Below are positions 30,001 to 37,400 of a stretch of DNA of 64,000 nt, piece by piece (within the stretch, counting starts at the first letter, position 1; each line of letters begins with the position of its first letter). The notes beneath the pieces are model-generated. The model saw only the letters and a program-made list of their open reading frames with translations. It did no database searches and was not told where the DNA came from. This DNA comes from Enoplolaimus lenunculus (Eukaryota; Nematoda; Enoplea; Enoplida; Thoracostomopsidae), in contig JASANG010001700.1 in assembly GCA_030248215.1 (NCBI GenBank), forward strand, positions 62,001 to 126,000, written 5' to 3'. The translations under genes were made by a program, and so were the position numbers.

Positions 30001-32549
30001 TTTTATATATGTTTCTCACGTTCACAAACTGGTGTCGCCGACAAACAATTTCCGTCAACGCAGCTGACCCCACTCGGAAAATGTGGTTCATATCCCATGT
30101 CGCAGGTTAAACTATATAAATGATCGCTTTTTGGCGTAAATTCTCCATTTTGAACACCATCTTCAACGCACGTGGTGCGGCCTGTTTCTTAAATTAAACA
30201 AACTCAGAACAACAGAATGCGAGATACTTGCTGTCTTTTCACCAACATAAAGTTTTCTTCTGCCACATAACAAACGACGAGCCTAAGCCTAAATCTAAGC
30301 CTAATCCTAAGCATAAGCAGGCGATTATGTAATACAAACACTATGGGTAGAAATGTGGCCTTCTACGAAATCAATACTACACACAGAATAAATTGTCTTC
30401 TATTCAGAAATATTTTATGGTATACAAGACGATTATGACTTAATAAGGACTCCGGATATATATATCTTGAATTCCATACTTTTTGTTTCTTAAATTTTTC
30501 AGAAATATGGGTCTGAAAATTTTCAGACATAAAGGTATGAAATTTAAGACTTTATTATATTACGACTAAGACGAATATTTCTGAAATAGAAGACAAAATG
30601 TATCAGCAATACTAGACGATTTTTCAGGAAAACGATCCCGATGGCTAAATCTCGAAGAAATACCCTAATTTTACATCCTCAGATACTTCTAAAACGTAAA
30701 TTTACGTTCGGGATGAGCCTGAGCTCAACCCGAAAAATCCTTGAAGCCTGATTATTTTATACATACACTTTTAAGACTTTTTTACATACATAAAAATCAT
30801 AAAATAAACTCTTGAAAATAAGACAACTATTTCTTAAAAGAAAGAAATTTATTTGTTATAAAAATTGGCAACATTAATTTTTAAAATATAACACATTTAT
30901 GTTTAGACTATTTCAGACACGAATTTCGGACGTGTTTAGGACTATTAATGTCTAAAATACAAGACATTTATGTCTTCAAAATTTAAGAGAGTAGGATTCT
31001 TGACATTTCAAGACAATTTATTTTGTGTGTAGTGTCGGGAAGGGACTAAACCGATAAAGAATGCAAAGGCTCAAGCACCTAGTTTACATATCGGGCTTTA
31101 CGTTGTATAATGATTAATACTGAAACATTGTCATTCATTTAGTGTAAAGTTATTCAATCTGATATCGCCTGGATATACACTACTCCAACCGTTGGCGAAT
31201 ACTTTTTTGATCATTGTAAACTTTGCCCATGTTAACTTACAAAGGCCTGACTGCACGGCATAATCATAAACATGAGCCTATTCCTAAACCTGATAGTAAG
31301 CCAAAGTTTCTGAGCCTCTAATTATTCAGTCTTCCCGTCTCTCTATGGGCTGGCTCTTATAATTAATATGAACGGGTAAATTTAGTATTTTCACCTTTGG
31401 CGCTAGAATTTGCATTTTCCTGATGTAATAGCATTTTTGCGAAGCACAACTTTTAGGCATGCTATATTTGACGCTTTAAAGCATTAACTTTGGTCTAATT
31501 GAGGTTGTAGAGTCATGGACCAACTATAACATTGGATCCAATTTATGGCTTTTCGCGAACCATTATATATTTTGTGCTCGGGGGGGTCGAAAGGCGGATG
31601 TCCGTCTGTCTGGTCGTCCGTTCGTCCGAAAAGAGCCTCAGGAACCACAGAACCGATTTTGATAAACTTTTTTGTTTAAAAGCCTGTCTTCTTGAAATGT
31701 TTTAAACTTTAAGCCGTTTTATTAGCTCCCGGCTGATTTGCATAATTGGTTTAGCCTAAATGAGGTCTTTTTAAGATATTTCACTAATTATTAGTGTTAT
31801 AAGCAATCTAATTTCATCAATAATGGGTTTTTGAGTGCGAGGAATCTAAATACATTGTCTACAAACCTTCAAAACCGATAATTGAATAGTTTGCTAATAT
31901 CTAATTTGCATATCACCTTAATTACTTAAGTGTGTTCGAGCTTGTCTCAATACATGTAGTCTCACTAGGACTGGTTTAATAAAGAAAAAAGATTGCCATG
32001 CATGGCAATCACCAAAACTGCTTCCGAGCGAATCGATTCTTCCCAAGAGATAGAATGTACGAAGAAATGTTTCGGGTCCAAGTTAAACCCGGTGTGAGTT
32101 AAAAATAAATAACAGCCGGTAAACCGACAAAACAGAATGTTGTCGTCAAGAGAATCAAGATAAATATCAATTCCTCTTCTTATTTGGCTGACTACAGTGG
32201 GTATTACAAGTTGACGAGTTTAAAAAATTACTTAAGCATAACTTAAGTAAATACTTAATAAGGATTTCAGAAACCCGACAAATGTGTGTGAAAACATATG
32301 AAATGTTTCAATGTGGTCTACTTTCGGTTTATCTATTTGGTTTTATTATCAGAGTGTATTAACCAGATGACCAGATATGGCATCTTCGGTTAAAGTCCCA
32401 CTCTGAACCAGGCTTCCGTTTCCGTTAATTTTTTTACTATCCGCATAGACAGAGATCATAATTGACAATTTACTTTCTGTGATGTTATAGCATTCGCATA
32501 CTATAATCATTCCAACCACAACGAATATCAGTGAATCAGAAATCGCCAT
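14616..32549 (-). CDS. Secreted mosaic lectin: signal peptide, CCP, CTLD x4, Cys-rich SUEL-like exon, CTLD (3' end not found)
   Basis: Read right to left, the exons are: 32474-32549 signal peptide; 30020-30181 CCP; 29503-29571 linker; 28287-28721 CTLD1; 26771-27205 CTLD2; 19938-20375 CTLD3; 18457-18885 CTLD4; 16559-16765 Cys-rich; 14616-15050 CTLD5. Every placed junction is phase 1, the hallmark of shuffled extracellular modules, and each carries GT-AG consensus. The product is predicted to be a secreted or surface protein binding sugars or acting in recognition. Only CTLD3 and CTLD4 keep the QPD motif (galactose-type Ca2+ site) together with a W-x-D-V-x-C motif. CTLD1, 2 and 5 lack EPN/QPD and may bind other ligands. 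I did not find the terminal exon or any transmembrane segment between 5.4 and 14.6 kb. Two adjacent genes instead of one cannot be excluded, since exons were joined only by phase and order. Confidence 0.85.
15838..16281. mobile_element. MITE family 4, full copy
   Basis: CTGTAGTTACCCGAATAAGA and TCTTATTCGGGTCACTAGAG are inverted and flanked by TA. The interior matches 61916-62365 for most of its length. Confidence 0.9.
16559..16765 (-). CDS. Lectin gene exon: Cys-rich module resembling part of a SUEL/Gal-lectin domain
   Basis: A 207-bp exon, phase 1 at both ends (acceptor AATTTTTCAG, donor GTGTAC). It reads YLCGGGHSLTLHCG, IYGGTLYGHC, then KPTCGGKNYMC and VGTLCCQP, with eight Cys. C..G.SLTLHC followed by a YG motif recalls the first half of rhamnose/galactose-binding SUEL lectin domains, but the second half does not fit clearly. 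It may be a new Cys-rich module. Exon status rests on splice signals, matching phase and Cys density. Confidence 0.65.
16999..17147. mobile_element. MITE family 1, intact 149-bp copy with perfect ~25-bp inverted ends
   Basis: The left end GGCCCATGTATAGAACAGGG (continuing CCGGA) is exactly matched by the right end TTCCGG + CCCTGTTCTATACATGGGCC. The interior is TTTAAGCTTTAGAC and GCTTAGACTTAGGCTTAGGC. This is the best reference copy for the family. Confidence 0.93.
17349..17473. mobile_element. MITE family 5
   Basis: It starts GCGCTATACTTTTGTTGACG and contains CAATACCCCACGGTGACGTAC; it ends ACGTATAGCTCCATCGTAAG. Same layout as 3053-3182. Confidence 0.75.
17670..17895 (-). mobile_element. tRNA-derived SINE (family B)
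   Basis: On the minus strand a B box (GGGGTTCGAATC) and an A-box region (TAGCTCAGTAG) lie upstream of a body with CTCGATCGTCAAG, CACAAGACGTGAGA and an ACTCATAGAG tail. Related copies lie at 54085-54270, 61510-61705 and 63535-63815. Confidence 0.7.
18119..18291. mobile_element. MITE family 1
   Basis: Ends CCCGTGTATACAACAAGGCC and CCCTGTTCTATACATTGGCC. The interior has an uninterrupted run of six CCTAAG hexamers at about 18178-18210. Confidence 0.85.
18457..18885 (-). CDS. Lectin gene exon: CTLD4 with QPD motif
   Basis: A 429-bp exon, phase 1 at both ends (acceptor AACTTTCAG, donor GTATCT). It opens CPPGWDSTKFACYK and includes YWKPDQPDNAGG then EACIMKRNADDWADVSC and YTPVCQIAHFDAC. It shares IMKRN.DDWADVSC with CTLD3, so the two are related by an older duplication than CTLD1/2. 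The QPD motif predicts galactose-type binding. A MITE (18923-19134) is inserted about 40 bp upstream of the acceptor. Confidence 0.93.
18923..19134. mobile_element. MITE family 2, full copy with TA flanks
   Basis: CACTGCAAAAAATGGTGAGT and CTCGCCGTTTTTTGCAGTG are inverted, TA on both sides. It lies in the intron just upstream of the CTLD4 exon acceptor. Confidence 0.9.
19561..19926. mobile_element. MITE family 7 ('TGGCTGGGTTTCTGAAA'), palindromic
   Basis: The left end TGGCTGGGTTTCTGAAATC pairs imperfectly with the right end GGGTTTCAGCAAACCCCTGCCA. The interior is built of ACTTAAGTA palindromes. Its right end is 11 bp from the donor of the CTLD3 exon. Confidence 0.8.
19938..20375 (-). CDS. Lectin gene exon: CTLD3 with QPD motif
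   Basis: A 438-bp exon, phase 1 at both ends (acceptor AATTACAG, donor GTATAA). It opens CPTGWTATKSACYK and includes CQMKYSNWLEGQPDNGHSS, then ESCVMKRNEDDWADVSC and YTPICQIPLFDVC. QPD plus W-x-D-V-x-C is the galactose-type Ca2+/sugar site of C-type lectins, so binding is plausible. A palindromic MITE (19561-19926) ends about 11 bp beyond the donor, inside the intron. Confidence 0.93.
20722..20852. mobile_element. MITE family 1, 5' part
   Basis: It starts ACCCATGTACAGATCAAGGG with GTGGGACTACT and then GCTTAGGCCTAAACCTAAG. It lacks the right end. A sister fragment occurs at 28085-28170 in the duplicated block beside CTLD1. Confidence 0.7.
23010..23990 (+). repeat. Diverged tandem array, ~176-bp period, about 5-6 copies
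   Basis: A landmark close to ACCCTGACTNGGGGTC recurs at about 23017, 23194, 23369, 23545, 23722 and 23899, spacings 175-177 bp. Other shared pieces per unit are GAGCTCAT/GAGCTGAGCAATAAAA, GGTCGAAAAATGC and TTTTACGGAT. Copies differ by many substitutions, so the array is older than a fresh satellite. It lies wholly inside the LTR-like element. Confidence 0.85.
24842..24876 (+). promoter_or_regulatory. TATA box and initiator inside the LTR-like element
   Basis: TATATAAG at 24842 is followed about 28 bp later by TTTTCAGTTTAG, an initiator-like sequence. This is the spacing of a metazoan Pol II core promoter and marks the likely start of the element's own transcript. Confidence 0.6.
26771..27205 (-). 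CDS. Lectin gene exon: CTLD2 (tandem duplicate of CTLD1)
   Basis: A 435-bp exon, phase 1 at both ends (acceptor TTTATTTCAG, donor GTATGA). It opens CPDGWTPGISGCY and closes WNDVDC then FVAVCHIPNYDVC. Like CTLD1 it lacks EPN/QPD. The duplication includes flanking intron. The intron on its 3' side (left) holds the 5.85-kb LTR-like element, whose right end lies about 40 bp from the donor. Confidence 0.9.
27240..27350. mobile_element. MITE family 3, partial copy upstream of CTLD2
   Basis: It matches the right two thirds of 28912-29179 (TTTCTAATGAATTATTTGC through GCAGCTACACGTTCTCGCAG) and lacks both ends. The flanks on both sides also match the CTLD1 copy. Confidence 0.7.
27499..27640. mobile_element. 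MITE family 1, diverged copy
   Basis: Ends GCCATTGTAAAGATCAAGAG and GTTACGGACCTGATCTACACG. The related position upstream of CTLD1 holds a shorter fragment (29397-29475). Confidence 0.7.
28287..28721 (-). CDS. Lectin gene exon: CTLD1
   Basis: A 435-bp exon, phase 1 at both ends (acceptor TTTATTTCAG, donor GTACGA), encoding a long-form C-type lectin-like domain. It opens CPEGWAPGISGCY and closes WNAVNC then FVAVCHIPNFDVC. Six or more Cys sit at CTLD positions. The sugar-coordinating EPN/QPD is replaced by a TDPQPC stretch, so Ca2+-dependent sugar binding is doubtful. It is a near copy of CTLD2: about 19 base and 13 residue differences by hand count. Confidence 0.9.
28912..29179. mobile_element. 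MITE family 3, full copy
   Basis: Ends AGCCCTATTAACACGTGCA and TTGCACGTGTGAATAGGGCT. It lies in the intron between the linker exon and CTLD1. A truncated counterpart (27240-27350) sits at the matching position upstream of CTLD2, so the element was present before the exon duplication. Confidence 0.85.
29503..29571 (-). CDS. Lectin gene exon: short linker
   Basis: This 69-bp exon, phase 1 at both ends, lies between TTTTAG and GTAACT. It reads KLAQPLQCRAIVEAPGNETY and then VA. It has one Cys and one N-glycosylation sequon (NET). It links the CCP to the first CTLD. No domain is recognised; it may complete a second, split CCP. A partial TTAGGC-type MITE (29397-29470) lies just downstream. Confidence 0.6.
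29815..29985. mobile_element. MITE family 6, close to the CCP exon
   Basis: It has CCCGTCAGAACGATTTTTTG, AAAGTGGTAAGGCCCC, GTTTTATAACTTTTGCCAGC and ends GATTTTTAGATCCGCC. It lies about 35 bp beyond the CCP exon donor. Confidence 0.65.
30020..30181 (-). CDS. Lectin gene exon: CCP (sushi) domain
   Basis: The acceptor AAGAAACAG precedes base 30181 and the donor GTGAGA follows base 30020; both ends are phase 1, 54 codons. It reads TTCVEDGVQNGEF, then YSLTCDMGYEP and VSCVDGNCLSATPVC. This is the CCP layout: first Cys with NG, Y-x-L-x-C-x-x-GY, Cys, and the closing P-x-C. The usual Trp is absent and there is one extra Cys. Confidence 0.85.
30377..31032. mobile_element. 656-bp inverted-repeat element ('CTACACACAGAATAAATTG')
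   Basis: The left end CTACACACAGAATAAATTGTCTT and right end AAGACAATTTATTTTGTGTGTAG are inverted repeats of about 23 bp with one mismatch. The interior is AT-rich with many AAGAC/GTCTT words and no coding. It is a single copy in this window, in the first lectin intron. Confidence 0.85.
31560..31945. repeat. Interspersed repeat R9
   Basis: It contains GGTCGAAAGGCGGATGTCCG, TTTGTCTACAAACCTTC-like and CTAATTTGCATATCACC blocks. The reverse complement of the same blocks fills 48005-48770, where the AATTAGCTATTAGCTAACTA unit is tandemly repeated. Confidence 0.65.
32474..32549 (-). CDS. Lectin gene exon 1: signal peptide
   Basis: From the ATG at 32549 the minus strand reads MAISDSLIFVVVGMIIVCEC then YNITE, a typical short N-terminus, hydrophobic core and small-residue cleavage region. 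A donor AAA|GTAAAT after base 32474 gives phase 1, completing a Ser codon with the CCP exon. A second donor about 50 bp downstream (ATA|GTAAAA) is also phase 1, so the exon end is uncertain. The open frame runs to 32349. Confidence 0.7.
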
Positions 32550-32654
32550 TAGAAAATAGAGTTGTATTTTTCAACAGAAACAGCAAAACTATTAATATTG
32601 AATATCTTTCAGTTTATCAGTATAGGTAAGAACATATACTTTAGACCTTTTTAG

Positions 32655-32900
32655 TAAGCAGCTGGAAAAGGGCGTTTACTTGTGGTTTGAGAATTAGCGG
32701 CTTTCTGCAAATCAGGCAGACACAGTTCACCACTGCGCCACGTAGTCCGCCTCTCAAACAATTGCCGACTATTTATGTCGACCGTATGCTGCCGGCAAAC
32801 ATACTATACGATGTGAATTGCAAATATTGCATATACACCAATACAAGCATGTCTCACATGCTAAACACAGTTGAATACTGTGGTAAAAGTTGAATTTAGC
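32655..32900 (-). mobile_element. Fragment of tRNA-derived SINE (family A) with downstream body
   Basis: It has GTGGCGCAGTGGTGAACTGT on the minus strand and then a segment with CCGTATGCTGCCGGC and AAGCATGTCTCACATGC. Both segments also occur at 2240-2480, showing that the repeat extends beyond the tRNA head. Confidence 0.55.
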
Positions 32901-34820
32901 TCAAATCGCGAACTCAGTTTGGGTTTTGACGTAAAGTTCAAAATATTCAGTGAAATTTTAGAAATAATTGAATATTTCACTCACGTATAATTGGCAACTT
33001 TGTTTTATGTAAAAACACAGAAATTGGATGACGTAAAAAGACAAAAATTATTAAAGTAAATGGAAATAATTACACACTGTAAATTCCAAGAAGTTGATCT
33101 CAATTCAAAATGTGTTCAATCTTTACGTCAGAGGACTATGAGAATTAAGAATTTTGAATTGATTCAACTCATTCTGTGTTAATTATAATCAACTTATCGT
33201 GAATGAAATCAACCGAGGGTACAAAGTCAGCCGTTAGCTGGTGGATTATTCAAGTCTTTGGAATTTAAAGTATACTTTTCGTTTACTTCCTGGTTATTTG
33301 AATTTTAAGAAGTACCTACGGTTGCGAGATTTATTGTATAATTAAAGTTTTTCACCGCACACAAAATTCAAATCAAAACAAAAACACAAAGTTTAAATAC
33401 AATCTTTTAAGTTGACTCGATGCATTAGCTGACTAAGAATGTTGCGTTTGGGTGCGTCGGCCAATTAAATAAAGGCTCATAGTGCCTCATTTCATACGAG
33501 CCCCTACGCAGAAGACACGTTCGTAACCGTAAAAAGCACAATATTGACTTAGGATAACACATTTGAATGGTTTATTCAAACAAAGATCAGGGTCGAACCA
33601 TTTTTTCACGGACCTGCAATAGAGAAAGTTTAAGCTTTACACTAATTCACAAAATCAGCAAATTTTCAACAAATTTCCAGGTGCGCAGTTTAAAAAATTT
33701 CTTCGAGAAACAATACGGACGACGAATTACGATAATTTTGTCATGTAAACCCGGCCATCTCATGAAATATTATTGCAAGTTTTCACTGCTTTATTTTGGC
33801 AAAAATAGAACTTCCTCATTGCGATGTTTTTACGTAATGAACGCTTGCAAAATATTGCTAAATATTGCAAAATTGTTTAACTCAAAGTAGATATATTTTA
33901 ATATAGATTGAGCAAATAAAAAAATTAAGACAAAGCCATTGAAGAAGAAACTTGAATAAAAGTACTAATTCTGTTATACGTTTAAACCTGATTGTCTTTT
34001 ATATTGAAAATATGTATGTGTAGATTAAAATTTTACCTGAAATTTTTGAAATTTTACATCATAATTTTTAAAATTTTACCTCAAACTTTTAAAATTTTAC
34101 TTCGAATGTTTAAATTAAGTAATTTAATTTTTCGATCTTAATTATATTTTGTTTTGACTCAAGAGTTCCTTATGATACAAATAAATCAGCTGATCAAATT
34201 ATTAACCTGGCAAATCATGTGTAAATTAACGGTGTAGGCAAATGATTTCGAATTTTATAATTGAATTATTCTATATATCAGGTTTAGTTTTTATCAAATT
34301 TACCTCAAATTATATTAACTCAATTTTCAAATAATCATTGTTTCTAATAATTAAGTATAAAACTCATCTTTTCATTAGGTAATTCGTCAGTGCTTAACAG
34401 ATGTAAACTTTGTTATCCTTCAAACGAGTAGGCCGTTTGTGCTGAAAATATTTGCAAATTAAAACTTTACCTTAATTTTTTAAACTAATTTAGCTGTAAT
34501 TTAATTTTTCATCCTATTAAAATTTTGTTCCGCCTATAGTTGCTGCTATTAACAAGGATAAGACCACTGATTTATATTTATTATTGGGCAAATCACAAAA
34601 TTTACAGTTTGGGCAGACGATTTCTATAGCTTTTAATCCAATTGTTCTATATAGTAGGTGTTGAATTTCTGTGAATTTTACTTAACATTTATACCTCAAA
34701 TTAACAATGCGATAAATTCTGTTTCCAATACTTATAAATTAAAACTTTTTACCGTTTCATTAATTTTATGCATACAAAATAAATTGTATTATGTTCACGA
34801 GAAAAATTGTCTTAAATAAA
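32900..34820. other. AT-rich spacer upstream of the lectin gene
   Basis: It contains repeated AAATTTTACCT(C/T)AAA phrases at 34040-34110 and 34460-34500 and a short family 1 fragment at 33585-33650. No coding or promoter element is convincing. Both divergent promoters (lectin to the left, DPY30 to the right) should lie between 32.55 and 36.1 kb. Confidence 0.5.
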
Positions 34821-34824
34821 AGAA

Positions 34825-35281
34825 TTTTGCGTAGGTTTAGCAGACCTCCAACTGGTCCTGAATGTACACCAGCTACCCCGCTTATGATTTATTCCAGCTA
34901 TTTTATAAACAATTGTGACAAAGTTCTTGTAATTTCTCCTGGGCAGTCACAAATTATATTCCAGCGCAGACAGTTATTCTGAAAAAACCTTGAACTCGGT
35001 TTAGTGTCATGTTTTTTATTTATTTAAATGTTACATTCGAGCAATTTCAGACGCCTTATAATTGCTCGAATGTAACATTTAAATAAATAAAAAACATGAC
35101 ACTAAACCGAGTTCAAGGTTTTTTCAGAATAACTGTCTGCGCTGGAATATAATTTGTGACTGCCCAGGAGAAATTACAAGAACTTTGTCACAATTGTTTA
35201 TAAAATAGCTGGAATAAATCATAAGCGGGGTAGCTGGTGTACATTCAGGACCAGTTGGAGGTCTGCTAAACCTACGCAAAA
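34825..35281. repeat. Perfect 457-bp palindrome: two 222-bp arms, 13-bp spacer
   Basis: The left arm is 34825-35046, the spacer 35047-35059 and the right arm 35060-35281. The arms are exact reverse complements with no gap or mismatch by my reading; paired coordinates always sum to 70106. It lies in the spacer between the divergent lectin and DPY30 genes. The left-arm side carries a 63-codon open frame (34791-34982) with no recognised relatives. Either a very recent inverted duplication, an active fold-back element, or a fold-back assembly artefact. Confidence 0.95.
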
Positions 35282-35631
35282 ACTTTTCATAAAATTGGCG
35301 GAATGTTTATCATCTTCAGGAATAGATACATAGCTAGTGGTTGTTTGTGTTCAAAATCTACTGGACTGTATCTAGTGAGCACAGCATTGACCCGAATAAG
35401 GAGGACGCTGATATTTGTTTCACCACTCTAGCGTACCTTTATGGCTATTTGGTTTGACATGCGGATGCATGGAGGCAGTGTTTCTTAAAAATCTTTAGCA
35501 TGGTAAATTGTAATGTGTATTGTCCGTTGTGTTGGTATATGTGGTGTAATATGTGTATGTGCATTGTATATGTTGTGTAAGACACATGCATACACCTACA
35601 CAAATAGTACTTAAGAAAGTTATAATATCGG

Positions 35632-35701
35632 CCTCGTGGTATAATGGGTAGCGCGCTTGACGCGTGAGTGAGAGGTCTGAGGGTCGATTCTCGGCGTGGC
35701 C
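35632..35701 (+). pseudogene. tRNA-like sequence (probable tRNA pseudogene)
   Basis: GGCCTCGTGGTATAATGGGTAGCGC has a good A box and D arm; the B box reads GGGTCGATTC, one base shorter than GGTTCGANNC. The acceptor ends pair at six of seven positions. The anticodon arm is weak and lacks the invariant T33. So it has tRNA shape but is probably not functional; it could also be a SINE head. Confidence 0.5.
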
Positions 35702-35899
35702 ATATGTTTCGGAGAAATTAGAGAAAAACCATGTATATTCTCAGTACTTCGGAGAAAGGGGTTTTCCCGTCCGTACAGTTCTGACACATTGTTTATTAGA
35801 GTTCAACCGCAATTCATATCAAACAATCAGTGTTTTTAAAATTAAATTTCGCCACAATCCGTACGTTTTGGAATTGATAGCTCAAAAGCGCATGATAAT

Positions 35900-37400
35900 T
35901 TATAATTTGCATTCGATTGGTTTCTTGTGATTTTAAAATCCTTTTTACATATACGTACGTAACACAACTGTGGCAATGTAGAATTTTATGCGGTGGTGAG
36001 TTCGAAATTATTCTTTACCTATGTGAACAAAGAATTGGAATACTGAAGTATATACTGTATTTAGGATTAGAAGCATAGTACCATTTATATAACTAGCTGT
36101 GTACGTACGTGTATCTGATAATGTCTGACCCCGTTGACCAGAGTGCAGCTGACGCTGGGGATAGGACTGAACATGACGCAATTGCTGAATCAACAGCAAC
36201 GACAGAGGCGGCCGCGCAGCAGGAAGGTGTTGGCGATGAATCACAAATGGACGCGGAAAACGATGCCGTACAGACAACAGAAGCTCCATCAGGTGGCCCC
36301 GCTGAGTCACATTCTTCTGAAGCGACGGAACCAGCCCCAAATACAGACACAGTAAGCATTGTTTAAAGTGTGCTTTCTTTTCACCTCAATGTAATGTAGT
36401 GATTCTATAAGTTCTTTAAGCAATGTGTACGTAATAAAAATGAAATCGGCATCGGCAAAAATTTTGTGTCTTTTGAGTTTATAAAGTTTTTGCTACGCTA
36501 ATGAGATCATTTCTAAATGTTTGATAGAATCAAATTCAAATACTTACGTTTGTGTTAAAGTACGTAAAATTTCGATACACAAAGTATATAATGAACGAGG
36601 ATATTCAAAGTGGATATGTATACGTACGTGTATCTTCCAAGAACACTCGGTACTTACATCTACTGGAAAAAAATTCGAAGTAAAAACATACGTACTGTTG
36701 CAATTTTGCGTCGAAGTTGGTAATCTTATTTATATATATATGCTTACGTACGTACATGCATCGTAATGTTCTGACTTTCGCAGGTATTTCTCTACGTTTT
36801 TGTTAAGTATATATGATGGTTGAAACTTTTTTAACTCATAATTTGATTGGGAAGTGTCAAAAACTTAATTCTTGTCTACTGCTGGTGTAGTAATGCTATG
36901 TATACACTTATTAATACGAATATGTTTATGTAGCAATGCAAACTTTACTATATTTGTACGTAATACGTACGTATATATACTTATACTATGCGCATTTTGA
37001 TCATATGTTATACGCCTTATTATTTGCGCTGTTTTAGCAAACAGAGGAACCTTCAGCTCAGGATCCAGCAGACAGAATGGACACAGATGCCGAAAAAGAA
37101 AAAGTATATACATACTGTATTGTTTTCTGGAAATTGTTTTGTTACGTTTACATAAGCAGTGTTTATTGTTTTCTAACACGGAATATTTTGTGAAACCAGC
37201 TGGAGGTGTATGGATGGGTGAGATTTCACGTCAAAAAATATGTATTTAAGCTGCATACGTCATGGCTTGTATATATACATACGTACGTATTTAGATCTGT
37301 TACTTTGAGTACTTTGTGCCAGGTTTTGCACCTAACATTAGCTGTGATTCGTTTTGTAATTTTGCATTTAATTATAGCTACATACGTACCACTTTAGAAG
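35900..37400. repeat. TACGTACG-rich simple sequence around DPY30 exon 1-2
   Basis: ACGTACGTAC-type palindromic runs recur at about 35953, 36099, 36625, 36750, 36959 and 37282. They are concentrated around the first DPY30 exons and rare elsewhere. No function is assigned. Confidence 0.6.

Noticed and set aside
35632-35701. Functional tRNA gene
   Set aside because: The B box is one base short, T33 is missing and the anticodon stem is weak, so it is kept only as a tRNA-like pseudogene.
36008-36359. Minus-strand frames of 88-110 codons
   Set aside because: They are antisense shadows of DPY30 exon 1, whose plus-strand reading is supported by splice phase and the downstream domain.
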